Shown: in pieces, positions 9,932 through 21,090 of the stretch
How positions within the stretch are numbered: the first letter of the stretch is position 1
Layout of the letters: each line of letters starts with the position of its first letter
DNA from: Chrysopilus asiliformis
Lineage: Eukaryota; Arthropoda; Insecta; Diptera; Rhagionidae
DNA length: 64,000 nt
Assembly (NCBI GenBank): GCA_964034945.1
Contig: OZ035960.1
Span: 68,344,994 to 68,408,993, forward strand
Direction: 5' to 3'
Notes under the pieces: model-generated
The model's input: only the letters and a program-made list of their open reading frames with translations
Database searches by the model: none
What the model was told of the DNA's origin: nothing
Program-made: the position numbers and the translations under genes

Positions 9932-11002
9932 GCAGTATATCGTCAGATATTTGGAGTACCAATGGGTAGTCCATTATCACCGATATTGGCGGATATAGTT
10001 ATGGAAGAATTGATTGATGAAACAATGAAGAAATTGACCTTTGTACCTAAGATGTTTTATAAATACGTAGATGATATGTTCGCGATTGTACCACGTGAGA
10101 AAACAGAAACTATGCTCAATGCTTTAAATGATTTTCACCATAAACTTCAGTTCACCGTGGAGATTGAAGAGAAGGGAATGTTACCCTATCTCGATGTGAA
10201 GGTGATAAGGGAGAGAGATGTGTTGATCACGGATTGGTATCAAAAAAATATGGCGTCGGGGAGAATGCTCAGCTTTCTCTCCTACCATCCGAAGCATATT
10301 AAAATAAATACGGCGAGAAATTTCGTTTCGAAAGTACTTACATTAAGTCATGAAAAATTCCATAGTAAAAACATAACACAAGTAAAGAACATTCTTCTAA
10401 ATAATGGGTATCCTAGAAAAATTATAGAAACGGTTATAAGAAATGTAATAAATAAACAAGTCACGGATAGAGATAACAGAACAACAGATGATAATGTTGA
10501 CACCACAAGGGGTTACAGAAGCCTACGTTATATACCAGGTCTCTCGGAAAACATTGGTAATATTTTAAAAAAATCTAATCCTTCGCTTTCTGTAGCTTTT
10601 AAACCCTCTATTACACTTAATAGATGCTTTACAAAGCTCAAAGATAAAGTTAAAAGAGATATGAAATCCAACGTGGTGTATGAGATTCCTTGTGAGGGTA
10701 ACAAAAATGAAAGTTGTTCTGCTGTATATATAGGCACAACAGGTCAATGTCTAAAAAATAGAATTTCGGGACATAAATCAGACATAAAGTCAAAATCTGG
10801 CCAAAAAACTGCATTAGCAGAACACTGTGTCAACAAACACCATATTCCTAATTATGATAGGGTAAAAATTTTGCACAAAGAGAATCATTATTACAAAAGA
10901 ATGACTCTTGAAGCGTTAGAAATTTGTAGGTCCAAAAATAGCATCAATAAAAGGACAGATATTGACAATGTGAACGACGTTTATTGTGCTTTATTACAGT
11001 AA
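9932..11002 (+). pseudogene. 5'-truncated Penelope-like RT/GIY-YIG copy
   Basis: About 356 codons, nearly identical to residues 479-834 of the full copy at 11364-13868. It begins inside the RT palm just before VYRQIFGVPMGSPLSP, keeps the YVDD catalytic box, and retains the complete C-terminal GIY-YIG endonuclease (VYEIPCEG..., AVYIGTTGQCLKNRISGHK). The N-terminal domain, fingers and first catalytic aspartate are absent, so it cannot make a working RT. It is followed by the element's 3' untranslated region, which runs directly into the start of the full copy and probably supplies its promoter. 5' truncation is normal for target-primed reverse transcription. Confidence 0.92.
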
Positions 11003-11212
11003 CAATACAAAAAAATTTAAGCTTTTATTAAAGTTAGTTTATTTGACGATTTGGACGAGAGTAGACCTCGATTTTCTGTTAATTTATGTTAATTTATTTA
11101 ATTTATTATTGCTTGATATCGATTTGTAAAAGTTATTATTGTGAAAAAGGTGATTTTTGTTAAACATTTTGGAAGCTTAATCATTAAAAAGTTTTATAAC
11201 AGTTAAGACCTC

Positions 11213-11242
11213 CTGAGGATGCCTAGCGACAGCAGGCGAAAC
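11213..11242 (+). ncRNA. Possible hammerhead-ribozyme core in Penelope pseudo-LTR
   Basis: CTGAGGA fits the hammerhead CUGANGA core. It is followed by a four-base-pair stem (GCCT...AGGC) and then GAAAC, the order expected for core, stem II and GAAA. Many Penelope-like elements carry hammerhead motifs in their pseudo-LTR. I could not draw convincing stems I and III by eye, so this may be degenerate or coincidental. Confidence 0.35.
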
Positions 11243-11363
11243 GTAGAGGCGCAATAAAGATTATATGAATTAATCTAAAAATTTTTCAATAATTAGACCC
11301 AGAAACCCCAAGATATTTGTGAATTAATAAAACATCCAGCGGTCAAGAATAAACACAAAAAAA

Positions 11364-13868
11364 ATGGATTATAATCACCGGTGGGCAGATACCGGAATAA
11401 TAACACCTTCGTATGAGCATATTCGTACCATGTACGGACCAGCACTTTGTCAACTTTTTAAGAACTACAGCAAGCTCCAAAAGAAGAACGTCACATTAAC
11501 ACAATCAAGGATTTTTCTATTAAAATGTCGAGATTATGGTATTACACCAAAATTCATTAATAATGTAACTAAAGAACCAGAAAAATTATTTAAGGATAGT
11601 TCATTTATGTCCAAATCGGTTAAAAAAATAACACAAGCATTTCAAAATAGGTTACTTAATCTTAAAATAACAGAAGTTTGTAAAAGAATTAAAATTTGCC
11701 GTAATAATATTGTCAATATCCGTCAAAACATTAACATTAGCTCCGCGAAAAATATCGCTTCTCGTTTCTTTGATAGTCAAGAACGAGCTTTTAAAAAACG
11801 AACACAAAAAATACAAGAATTAAATAACAACAAATTCGAGAAATTAAAAAAGAAAGCCATTGATTCATTATGCATCAAATGTAATGAAAAATGGTTCAAA
11901 AATATCAGCGGAATTCAAATACCAGCTGATGTTGTTTGGCTTTTGTCTCTTGGCCCGAAATTCTCTTTACCAGTTAGCCAAAGAGATTTTCCGTTACTTC
12001 AGCTGATAGCTGATGGTGAGTCTTGTTTACAAACAATACCCGATATTCAGGAAAGAGGTGTTGCCAGAGCCTCTTTTAGTAATTCAATATGGAATTTTTC
12101 TAGAAAAATTGGTAGTAAAGTAAATAACAAATTAATTTTGAAAATTTATGATGATGTTATGAAATTTCTTCGCCAAAACAAGGAAATAATTATTCTTAAG
12201 TCTGATAAAGGGAACGTTACCGTGGCAATTTCGAGGACGGAATACATTAAAAAAGTTAACACACTTGTGAATGATAAATCTACGTACAGACAATCCCGAC
12301 TAGATCCAACCACTAATCTACAGAATAAAAACAATGAATTAATAAAGCAACTTAGAAGTAACGGTCATATTAACGACAATGAAAAGAGAATGTTAATAAC
12401 ATATACAGCGGTGTCACCTAAATTATATGCATTACCGAAAATTCATAAAGAAGATTATCCGGTACGCCCCATTGTCTCATCAATTGATTCTCCAAGCTTT
12501 CAATTGGCAAAATATCTCGCGAGTATTTTAAATACCTTAACCACTAACTCTAAGTACAATGTCAAAAATGCATTTGATTTCAAAGAGAAGGTTAACAATT
12601 TCAAAATTGATCCGAATGAAAATATGGTCTCTTTCGATGTAAAGTCATTGTTTACCAATATACCTGTTTCATTATGCTTAAAATTAATTGAACAGAAGTG
12701 GGAAACTATTGCTCAATACACCAAAATAACGAAACAAAAATTTATGGAAGCTATTAAATTTTGTGTGATAGATTGCAATTACTTTACATTCAATAAAGCA
12801 GTATATCGTCAGATATTTGGAGTACCAATGGGTAGTCCATTATCACCGATATTGGCGGATATAGTTATGGAAGAATTGATTGATGAAACAATGAAGAAAT
12901 TGACCTTTGTACCTAAGATGTTTTATAAATACGTAGATGATATGTTCGCGATTGTACCACGTGAGAAAACAGAAACTATGCTCAATGCTTTAAATGATTT
13001 TCACCATAAACTTCAGTTCACCGTGGAGATTGAAGAGAAGGGAATGTTACCCTATCTCGATGTGAAGGTGATAAGGGAGAGAGATGTGTTGATCACGGAT
13101 TGGTATCAAAAAAATATGGCGTCGGGGAGAATGCTCAGCTTTCTCTCCTACCATCCGAAGCATATTAAAATAAATACGGCGAGAAATTTCGTTTCGAAAG
13201 TACTTACATTAAGTCATGAAAAATTCCATAGTAAAAACATAACACAAGTAAAGAACATTCTTCTAAATAATGGGTATCCTAGAAAAATTATAGAAACGGT
13301 TATAAGAAATGTAATAAATAAACAAGTCACGGATAGAGATAACAGAACAACAGATGATAATGTTGACACCACAAGGGGTTACAGAAGCCTACGTTATATA
13401 CCAGGTCTCTCTGAAAACATTGGTAATATTTTAAAAAAATCTAATCCTTCGCTTTCTGTAGCTTTTAAACCCTCTATTACACTTAATAGATGCTTTACAA
13501 AGCTCAAAGATAAAGTTAAAAGAGACATGAAATCCAACGTGGTGTATGAGATTCCTTGTGAGGGTAACAAAAATGAAAGTTGTTCTGCTGTATATATAGG
13601 CACAACAGGTCAATGTCTAAAAAATAGAATTTCGGGACATAAATCAGACATAAAGTCAAAATCTGGCCAAAAAACTGCATTAGCAGAACACTGTGTCAAC
13701 AAACACCATATTCCTAATTATGATAGGGTAAAAATTTTGCACAAAGAGAATCATTATTACAAAAGAATGACTCTTGAAGCGTTAGAAATTTGTAGGTCCA
13801 AAAATAGCATCAATAAAAGGACAGATATTGACAATGTGAACGACGTTTATTGTGCTTTATTACAGTAA
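11364..13868 (+). CDS. Penelope-like reverse transcriptase with GIY-YIG endonuclease
   Basis: Intact frame of 834 codons, close to the usual PLE length. It would copy its RNA into the target using a nick made by its own endonuclease. The N-terminal 270 residues are basic. RT motifs follow in order: LKSDKGNVTVAI near 278 (fingers), YALPKIHKEDYPVRPIVSS, FDVKSLFTNIP with D425, VYRQIFGVPMGSPLSP near 480, YVDDM with D525/D526, and GMLPYLDVKV. The C-terminus (about 726-834) has the GIY-YIG signature VYEIPC...AVYIGTTGQ...R, a cysteine pair and late conserved E and N residues. The ATG lies a few bases after the junction with the upstream truncated copy. No stops or frameshifts were seen, so activity is possible. 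Minus-strand frames within it are shadows. Confidence 0.95.
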   Translation: MDYNHRWADTGIITPSYEHIRTMYGPALCQLFKNYSKLQKKNVTLTQSRIFLLKCRDYGITPKFINNVTKEPEKLFKDSSFMSKSVKKITQAFQNRLLNLKITEVCKRIKICRNNIVNIRQNINISSAKNIASRFFDSQERAFKKRTQKIQELNNNKFEKLKKKAIDSLCIKCNEKWFKNISGIQIPADVVWLLSLGPKFSLPVSQRDFPLLQLIADGESCLQTIPDIQERGVARASFSNSIWNFSRKIGSKVNNKLILKIYDDVMKFLRQNKEIIILKSDKGNVTVAISRTEYIKKVNTLVNDKSTYRQSRLDPTTNLQNKNNELIKQLRSNGHINDNEKRMLITYTAVSPKLYALPKIHKEDYPVRPIVSSIDSPSFQLAKYLASILNTLTTNSKYNVKNAFDFKEKVNNFKIDPNENMVSFDVKSLFTNIPVSLCLKLIEQKWETIAQYTKITKQKFMEAIKFCVIDCNYFTFNKAVYRQIFGVPMGSPLSPILADIVMEELIDETMKKLTFVPKMFYKYVDDMFAIVPREKTETMLNALNDFHHKLQFTVEIEEKGMLPYLDVKVIRERDVLITDWYQKNMASGRMLSFLSYHPKHIKINTARNFVSKVLTLSHEKFHSKNITQVKNILLNNGYPRKIIETVIRNVINKQVTDRDNRTTDDNVDTTRGYRSLRYIPGLSENIGNILKKSNPSLSVAFKPSITLNRCFTKLKDKVKRDMKSNVVYEIPCEGNKNESCSAVYIGTTGQCLKNRISGHKSDIKSKSGQKTALAEHCVNKHHIPNYDRVKILHKENHYYKRMTLEALEICRSKNSINKRTDIDNVNDVYCALLQ

Positions 13869-14078
13869 CAATACAAAAAAATTTAAGCTTTTATTAAAGT
13901 TAGTTTATTTGACGATTTGGACGAGAGTAGACCTCGATTTTCTGTTAATTTATGTTAATTTATTTAATTTATTATTGCTTGATATCGATTTGTAAAAGTT
14001 TTTATTGTGAAAAAGGTGATTTTTGTTAAACATTTTGGAAGCTTAATCATTAAAAAGTTTTATAACAGTTAAGACCTC

Positions 14079-14108
14079 CTGAGGATGCCTAGCGACAGCA
14101 GGCGAAAC
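14079..14108 (+). ncRNA. Second copy of the hammerhead-like core
   Basis: Same CTGAGGA/GCCT..AGGC/GAAAC string in the 3' untranslated region of the full Penelope copy, unchanged from 11213-11242. An inverted third copy lies in 9402-9931 (near 9490-9520). Confidence 0.35.
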
Positions 14109-14233
14109 GTAGAGGCGCAATAAAGATTATATGAATTAATCTAAAAAATTTTCAATAATTAGACCCAGAAACCCCAAGATATTTGTGAATTAATAAAACA
14201 TCCAGCGGTCAAGAATAAACACAAAAAAAAAAT

Positions 14234-14237
<4 letters not shown>

Positions 14238-14289
<52 letters not shown>

Positions 14290-14575
14290 ATCAATTTATC
14301 CCCCCCTCCCCCTCCCCCCTCCCCCCTCCTCCCCTTCCCCACCCAACCCATCACCCACCCAACCCATCTCCCCAACATTTCCCTAACTTCCCGCAATAAT
14401 CTTGTTCTTACGATAAATTGTCTTGCGATAAATTGTTCTTGCGATAAATTGTCTTACGATAAATTGTTCTTACGATAAATTGTCTTACGATAAATTGTTC
14501 TTACGATAAATTGTTCTTACGATAAATTGTTCTTACGATAAATTGTTTTACGATAAATTGTTTACGATGAATTGA
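14238..14575. repeat. (GT)n, pyrimidine-rich tract and 15-17-bp repeats
   Basis: A (GT)n run to about 14288, then a C/T-rich stretch (CCCCCTCCCCC runs), then about ten copies of TTCTTACGATAAATTGT or shorter variants ending in GAATTGACCGGCACCC. The same pyrimidine tract and GATAAATTGACCGGCACCC end recur at 38.9 and 41.0 kb. Open frames here are repeat artefacts. Confidence 0.85.
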
Positions 14576-14915
14576 CCGGCACCCGATTTTTTTAAATAAA
14601 AGCCTCTATTTAAAAATCAAGTTTGTTTGATCGGTCTAGTCTCATTAGAATGACTATATAAAAGTAGAGTGTGGCCATCGTGAAACTCTTTTCCGTTGAC
14701 ATTTTCAAATTGTCCGTTGAAATTTTCAAATTTTTGAGTCATTATCAGAGATTTGAACGAAAAATGTTTTAATGGATTAATTTAAGTATACTATTTTTAT
14801 GAATGAAGGGCTTAAGAAATTTAAATTGCAGAAATTCTTTAAAAAAACTGAAAATAAAGTTGATTTTTCCAACAAAATTTTCGAAATAAGACTAAAAGAC
14901 GGTTCTAAATAAGGT
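14576..14915. other. Flank of the BEL element, no gene seen
   Basis: AT-rich, ending in AAGACGGTTCTAAATAAGGT. Related GGTTCTAAATAAGGTT text continues right of the BEL insertion (20990-21070), so this is the interrupted target. ACTATATAAAAGTAGAG here and CTCTACTCTTATATGGTC near 21066 look like inverted ends of that target repeat. Confidence 0.5.
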
Positions 14916-16361
14916 TGTTCAGTACCGTCATGAGCTGAAAAAGAAAACAAACATTAAAATATCAAAAAGGAGAACGAATTACAAACAGACCACAAATTCA
15001 TTAACTTCAATACAAAACGAATAAAAAACACAACAAATAAGACAACACGACAAACGTTTCAAAGATCACATTACACATAAGGAACACATAACATAAAACA
15101 CAAGACGAACAAACACAACAAATAAGACAACACGACAAACGACTCGAAGACTACAGTACACATAATGAACACATAACATGAAACGCTTATTTAACATAAA
15201 AACACTTATTAACACGAAATTAAAATCACTTACTTTGGCAGCTAAACGATCCACATCAAATTCCACGATCAAATCCAATCAAACTAAATAAAATTACAAT
15301 CAACGTCAAGCAGTGCGCGATTTCACCACTGGCGCTAACATCACATCCTTACAAAGCGCATCCACATTCCCACGTCATGACCAAGCTAAAGGCCCTATAT
15401 AAGCCGAAGCAATCTCTTAGCAAACGAGAAGTCGATCACAACTCGAAGTGGACACTTCTCATCCAGTCTGACTGGCAAACTACCTTTTTAGGTCAAATGC
15501 TATTTTTAGCCAAATTGCCTCTTAAGGCCAAACTGCTTTTCAGCCAAACTGCCTCCTAAGGCCAAACTGCTTTCTAAAGCCAAACGCTTCTTCAAGCCAA
15601 ACCGCCTGTTAAGGCCAAACGCTTCTTCAAGCCAAACCGCCTGTTAAGGCCAAACGCTTCTTTAAGCCAAACCGCCTGTTAAGGCCAAACGCTTTTTCTA
15701 GCCAAATCGCTTCTTTAAGCCAAATCGCCTCTTAAGGCCAATCGCTTTTTTAAGCCAAACTGCCTCTTTAGGCATTCATCATAAACTACGTCATTCATAT
15801 CATTCACGGGAGCACGTCGCACATCACGCTGCTCAGCATCATAAACCACATCGTTCATATCATTCACGAGAGCACGTCGCACGTCACGCTGCTCAGCATC
15901 ATAAACTACATCGCCCATATCATACATAAGAGAGCACGTCGCACGTCACGCTGCTCAGCATACCATTCATCTAGGGGCACGTCACTATTCTCATCGGGGT
16001 ACGTCACGCCGCTAGACTTCATCAAACTACATCGCTCATATCATTCATACAGACGCACGTCACTGCTCGGTCCAATCAGGGTACGACTACGTTGCTTAAC
16101 ACACTCACACTAGAGTACTGGAATCAACCACATGTACTGGATTACATCGATCAATCATTTAAATATTTGAACTCAATTATAATCTTTTAAATTATATTTC
16201 AATTTCTATATTGTTAATTTTGAATTTCATTGAATTGTAAATTATTTGTATTTGAATTTAAATTATAAAGTTAATATAGTTTTAGTCAAAACTTGCTGAG
16301 TATTTTTATTCATCTCTTTTGGCAATTTTCAGTTTACACCCCCCTAGCTGGGGCGCAAACA
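14916..16361 (+). repeat. 5' LTR of the BEL element
   Basis: 1446 bp, TG...CA. It contains a TATA-like CTATATAAG at 15395, a set of about 31-bp repeats (AGCCAAACCGCCTGTTAAGG) at 15540-15775, and three about 64-bp repeats with GAGCACGTCGCACGTCACGC at 15775-15960. Open frames within it are repeat artefacts. Confidence 0.95.
15395..15403 (+). promoter_or_regulatory. Candidate LTR TATA box
   Basis: CTATATAAG in a GC-richer context (GGCCCTATATAAGCCGAAG), the only strong TATA match seen in the LTR. The 3' LTR carries the same string at 20023. Predicted by sequence only. Confidence 0.5.
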
Positions 16362-16366
16362 TTTTT

Positions 16367-16383
16367 TGGTCCTTCGAGCCGGA
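16367..16383 (+). promoter_or_regulatory. Primer binding site, tRNA-Tyr type
   Basis: TGGTCCTTCGAGCCGGA starts 5 bases after the 5' LTR. It complements CCGGCTCGAAGGACCA, the 3' end expected of an animal tRNA-Tyr acceptor stem including the added CCA. The tRNA identity is from recall of the conserved tRNA-Tyr acceptor sequence. Confidence 0.8.
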
Positions 16384-16574
16384 TCGAGATGAATAAAAAT
16401 TATTTCGGTTACATTTCAAATTCATTGTGAGATTCATTAACGTAAATAACTAGTGAGTTCAGATTTTTAATTTTACAAACTTCAAACGCAATTCCAAACT
16501 TTCATTCATACAAATTAACTTATCAATCATTCAATTTTATCTTTGTTTCTTCTCAATAACTCAACTTTACAATC

Positions 16575-19540
16575 ATGGGAGAAGAAACCGAAACTTTAGA
16601 CGAGTTTAATCAACTCGCTCTACAACAAGAAATGATTTTCGAAAAAATCAAAACGTCCATGATAAATTATAGCAAGGACTCACCTAAACTTAAAACTAAA
16701 TCGTATTTAGAAAAACGTATAACAATTTTCAACGATCGTTGGAACGAATTTAAAATAAACGATCATAAAATGCTAAACATATTACCCGCAAACTACAAAC
16801 AACTCGATTACTTCAAAAACAAACTTTTTTCGCAAACAGAGGAAATATACATCTCTGCATGTTCTGAATTAGAGGAACTAAAATCAAAATTATCACCTCC
16901 TGCCTCTCCCTCTTATTCAAATGAATCAACACTTAACATATCCAATAATCACGGACATTCTAGAGCCATGAAATTTCCTCGAATCAATCTACCAATATTT
17001 TCCGGTGATTATTCTCAGTGGACATCATTCCACGACTTATTCACCTCTCTTGTCCATTCGAGCAATTTGAGTAATGTCGAAAAACTTCATTATCTAAGAT
17101 CAAGTTTACAAGGGGAAGCAGCTCGATTAATCAGCCATTTTCAAGTCACAGACGCTAACTATAATTCAGCATGGACCACTTTAAAAAATCGGTACGAAAA
17201 TAAGAGAATCTTAGTATCCACTGAATTAAAACGCCTTCTTTCTCAATCAGTAATCTCTTCCGATACTGCTGAAAACAATAAAAGGTTACTCGATACCACT
17301 ACAGAAGCTCTTCAAGCTCTGCAAAATTTAGGAATCGAAACTACTAACTGGGATCCAATTTTAATACATCTCTTGATTCAAAAATTACATCCCGACACCC
17401 ATTTGCTCTGGGAACAGTCGCTAAAAGATAACACTGACTTGCCAAAACTTCAAGACCTAATCATATTTTTAGAAACGCGATTCCGAACTCTAGAAGCAGT
17501 AGACAGCCGTAAGGTCAACCGCTCATTCATTAAAGGAGAGACTCATTCCAAATGTTTCGCATCTACTCAATACAGTACAAAATGCGTGTTCTGCGAGCAA
17601 GACCATCCCTCTCGCCACTGTCAAAAATTAAAAGACATGACACCCCAAACGAGAATGGACGAAATCACGAAAAAGGGATTGTGCAAAAATTGTTTAGGAT
17701 CACGTCATAACTCGAACAATTGTCTCAGTCAATCCAACTGTCAACATTGTGGAAAACGTCATCATACTCTACTTCATCCAAATAACTTACCCCATACTTC
17801 GAACACCCAAGCGGAAGAACAGCTAACTGTCCAACCGTCAACTCAAGCGTCAGCTCTTACAAGCTACCAACACGATGGACAAATATTATTAGCCACAGCG
17901 TTAGTCAATGTTATGACGGATGATGACCCAAAACAACTTCGAGTCCTCCTAGATCAAGGTTCTGAAGTAAGCTTCATTTCAGAAGCAACTGCTCAGCGGT
18001 TAAAACTCAAAAAACAAAATTCTAATACAATAATCTCGGGAATCGGAAATGTCGAAGCTAGTCGAAATCCTAAATATGTTCAAATCACTCTTCAATCTCA
18101 GTCCAATCCAAATTTCACAATAACCATCGAACCAGCTTACGTTTTGAACAACCTTTCAAGGCACTTACCATCAACATACATAAAACCCCAAAGGTTGCCT
18201 CACTTAGCTGATTTAAATTTGGCAGACCCCACCTATTATAAACCAGGCAAAATTGACATGATTTTGGGCGCTGAAATATGGAATTACATTGTTTTAGATG
18301 GTATTAAACGTGGTCCAATTCCATCTCCAACGGCTCAACACACGCAATTCGGTTGGGTACTATCAGGGAGAACGGCCAGTACAAATTCCTCATACCAAGT
18401 CACGACATCGCATTCGACCATTGACGAAGAACTAAAACGCTTTTGGGAGCTCGAAGAGATCACAGATAAGTCCTTTGGTACGCCTGCAAATACTCTTTAC
18501 GAACAATTGCATACCAACAATACAATCCGTAAATCTGATGGCAGATACGTCACGAGACTGTCCTTCGCTTCCACCAGCGAAACCCATACAACGGAAGAAG
18601 ACTATTTCATCAAAACAGAAGACAACTTAGGCTATTATATATCGTCATACCCATCTCACCAGTGTGTAGCCAAGGAAAGTAGTACTATTATTCGACTCAG
18701 AGTTGTTTTTGACAAATCTTTAAAGACTTCCACGGGGGTGTCTCTTAATGACCAACTGTTAGTCGGGCCAACGATCCTCAAAGGACAACATTCAAAAATT
18801 CTACCAATCAAGGTAGTTGTTATGGGAAATATGTCTTTACAATCTCTTTGGATTTCTAAACTGGGCTGGGACGAGCCTCGGTCTACCGAGCCGTTGATTA
18901 AAGAGAGCACTCTTGAAAGAACACTACAGGTAATTGACTGCATTGGGCTTCCTCGATGGACTAAAACGAACTCAAAACTTCCACGAGACAATATTACTCT
19001 TCGTAAAAGCCGTATTGCCTCACGAAGAGCCTGCGCAGCGTTAATATTTGTCAGGGTAGTATGGGAAAGGGGAGAGATTTCAACACAGTTCTTGATTTCT
19101 ATAACCAGAGTGGCCCCGTTGAAACTAATCTCATTAGCCAAATTGGAACTTGGCCGTGCCATCTTGCTCTCAAAATTGTGTGAATTCACAGAGAACACGT
19201 TGAACTTGGACGATGCTCCAACATTTGCATGGTCTAACTCGCAAGTGGGGTTTGCATGGCTAAAGGAGCACCCTATCATGGCGTCAAGTAGCCGTCCACT
19301 GGCCAAATTGATGATCAAAAAATGCAGTGGCTTGGGTCTACATGGAGAGGCTCAATTAACATCCGCAACAATCCAAAATAAAGTCTGGAAATATCGTCCA
19401 CCTAGAAATAAACAAATGCACAACATGCGTTCGATAAAAGGCAAACCTTGTGATCTACCACAAACAAGAGCAAATCACAGTGTGCCATTTTTACATTTCA
19501 TCCTTGGTTTATTGAAAATTTTCAATTTTCAAGGGGGGGA
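16575..19540 (+). pseudogene. BEL/Pao gag-protease with deleted RT and decayed RNase H
   Basis: The frame from ATG 16575 is open into the 3' LTR (to 19652), but only the part to about 19540 is element coding. Residues 1-330 are the gag region, with IFSGDYSQWTSFHDLF near 150. Three zinc knuckles follow (CVFCEQDHPSRHC near 337, CKNCLGSRHNSNNC near 370, CQHCGKRHH near 388). The A17-type aspartic protease shows VLLDQGSEVSFIS near 456. Only the start of RT remains (RVVFDKSLKTSTGVSLNDQL near 710), and the YVDD palm is missing. After a junction comes RNase H-like sequence (VRVVWERGEISTQFLIS; FAWSNSQVGFAWLKEHP, where aspartate is expected in place of the first N). Integrase is absent. The frame stays open across the deletion, so a gag-protease fusion might still be made. 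The minus-strand frame 18656-19318 is a shadow. Confidence 0.9.
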
Positions 19541-19543
19541 GTA
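19531..19543 (+). promoter_or_regulatory. Polypurine tract of the BEL element
   Basis: AAGGGGGGGAGTA immediately before the 3' LTR, the normal place for the plus-strand primer. Confidence 0.85.
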
Positions 19544-20989
19544 TGTTCAGTACCGTCATGAGCTGAAAAAGAAAACAAACATTAAAATATCAAAAAGGAG
19601 AACGAATTACAAACAGACCACAAATTCATTAACTTCAATACAAAACGAATAAAAAACACAACAAATAAGACAACACGACAAACGTTTCAAAGATCACATT
19701 ACACATAAGGAACACATAACATAAAACACAAGACGAACAAACACAACAAATAAGACAACACGACAAACGACTCGAAGACTACAGTACACATAATGAACAC
19801 ATAACATGAAACGCTTATTTAACATAAAAACACTTATTAACACGAAATTAAAATCACTTACTTTGGCAGCTAAACGATCCACATCAAATTCCACGATCAA
19901 ATCCAATCAAACTAAATAAAATTACAATCAACGTCAAGCAGTGCGCGATTTCACCACTGGCGCTAACATCACATCCTTACAAAGCGCATCCACATTCCCA
20001 CGTCATGACCAAGCTAAAGGCCCTATATAAGCCGAAGCAATCTCTTAGCAAACGAGAAGTCGATCACAACTCGAAGTGGACACTTCTCATCCAGTCTGAC
20101 TGGCAAACTACCTTTTTAGGTCAAATGCTATTTTTAGCCAAATTGCCTCTTAAGGCCAAACTGCTTTTCAGCCAAACTGCCTCCTAAGGCCAAACTGCTT
20201 TCTAAAGCCAAACGCTTCTTCAAGCCAAACCGCCTGTTAAGGCCAAACGCTTCTTCAAGCCAAACCGCCTGTTAAGGCCAAACGCTTCTTTAAGCCAAAC
20301 CGCCTGTTAAGGCCAAACGCTTTTTCTAGCCAAATCGCTTCTTTAAGCCAAATCGCCTCTTAAGGCCAATCGCTTTTTTAAGCCAAACTGCCTCTTTAGG
20401 CATTCATCATAAACTACGTCATTCATATCATTCACGGGAGCACGTCGCACATCACGCTGCTCAGCATCATAAACCACATCGTTCATATCATTCACGAGAG
20501 CACGTCGCACGTCACGCTGCTCAGCATCATAAACTACATCGCCCATATCATACATAAGAGAGCACGTCGCACGTCACGCTGCTCAGCATACCATTCATCT
20601 AGGGGCACGTCACTATTCTCATCGGGGTACGTCACGCCGCTAGACTTCATCAAACTACATCGCTCATATCATTCATACAGACGCACGTCACTGCTCGGTC
20701 CAATCAGGGTACGACTACGTTGCTTAACACACTCACACTAGAGTACTGGAATCAACCACATGTACTGGATTACATCGATCAATCATTTAAATATTTGAAC
20801 TCAATTATAATCTTTTAAATTATATTTCAATTTCTATATTGTTAATTTTGAATTTCATTGAATTGTAAATTATTTGTATTTGAATTTAAATTATAAAGTT
20901 AATATAGTTTTAGTCAAAACTTGCTGAGTATTTTTATTCATCTCTTTTGGCAATTTTCAGTTTACACCCCCCTAGCTGGGGCGCAAACA
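19544..20989 (+). repeat. 3' LTR of the BEL element
   Basis: 1446 bp, the same length as the 5' LTR and identical in the stretches compared by eye. Followed by the AAGGT target duplication. Confidence 0.95.
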
Positions 20990-21090
20990 AAGGTTCTTAA
21001 AAAAGATTCTAAATAAGGTTCTTAAAGACGGTTCTAAATAAGGTTTTAAAAGACGGTTCTAAAACTCTACTCTTATATGGTCACTCACTA

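Larger units (their letters stand above)
9402..14237 (+). mobile_element. Penelope-like retroelement array (inverted, truncated and full copies)
   Basis: Three pieces of one element are joined. An inverted 3' fragment (9402-9931) abuts a 5'-truncated direct copy (9932-11370), which is fused head-to-tail to a full copy ending near 14237. The 1.44-kb segment 9932-11370 is repeated at 12799-14237 with only a handful of differences (for example TCTCGG/TCTCTG), and brackets the unique 5' part like a pseudo-LTR. Tandem and inverted partial copies forming pseudo-LTRs are characteristic of Penelope elements. The left boundary is a (TA)n tract and the right boundary a (GT)n tract. The near-identity of the copies indicates a young insertion. 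Confidence 0.92.
14916..20989 (+). mobile_element. BEL/Pao LTR retrotransposon, internally deleted
   Basis: Two 1446-bp LTRs (TG...CA, start TGTTCAGTACCGTCATGAGC, end GGGGCGCAAACA) bracket a 3.2-kb interior. A 5-bp duplication AAGGT at 14911-14915 and 20990-20994 marks the insertion. The interior has a tRNA-Tyr-type primer site, a BEL/Pao gag-protease frame, short RT and RNase H remains, and a G-rich polypurine tract. Full-length BEL elements have about 5 kb of coding sequence; most of the RT and all of the integrase are missing. The LTRs appear identical wherever compared, implying a recent insertion that used proteins from another copy. Confidence 0.95.

Noticed and set aside
14190..14478. 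Cys/Val and Thr/His repeat frames over the (GT)n tract
   Set aside because: Microsatellite translation.
18656..19318. 220-codon minus-strand frame in the BEL interior
   Set aside because: It lies opposite the RT and RNase H remains, whose plus-strand reading shows recognisable motifs.
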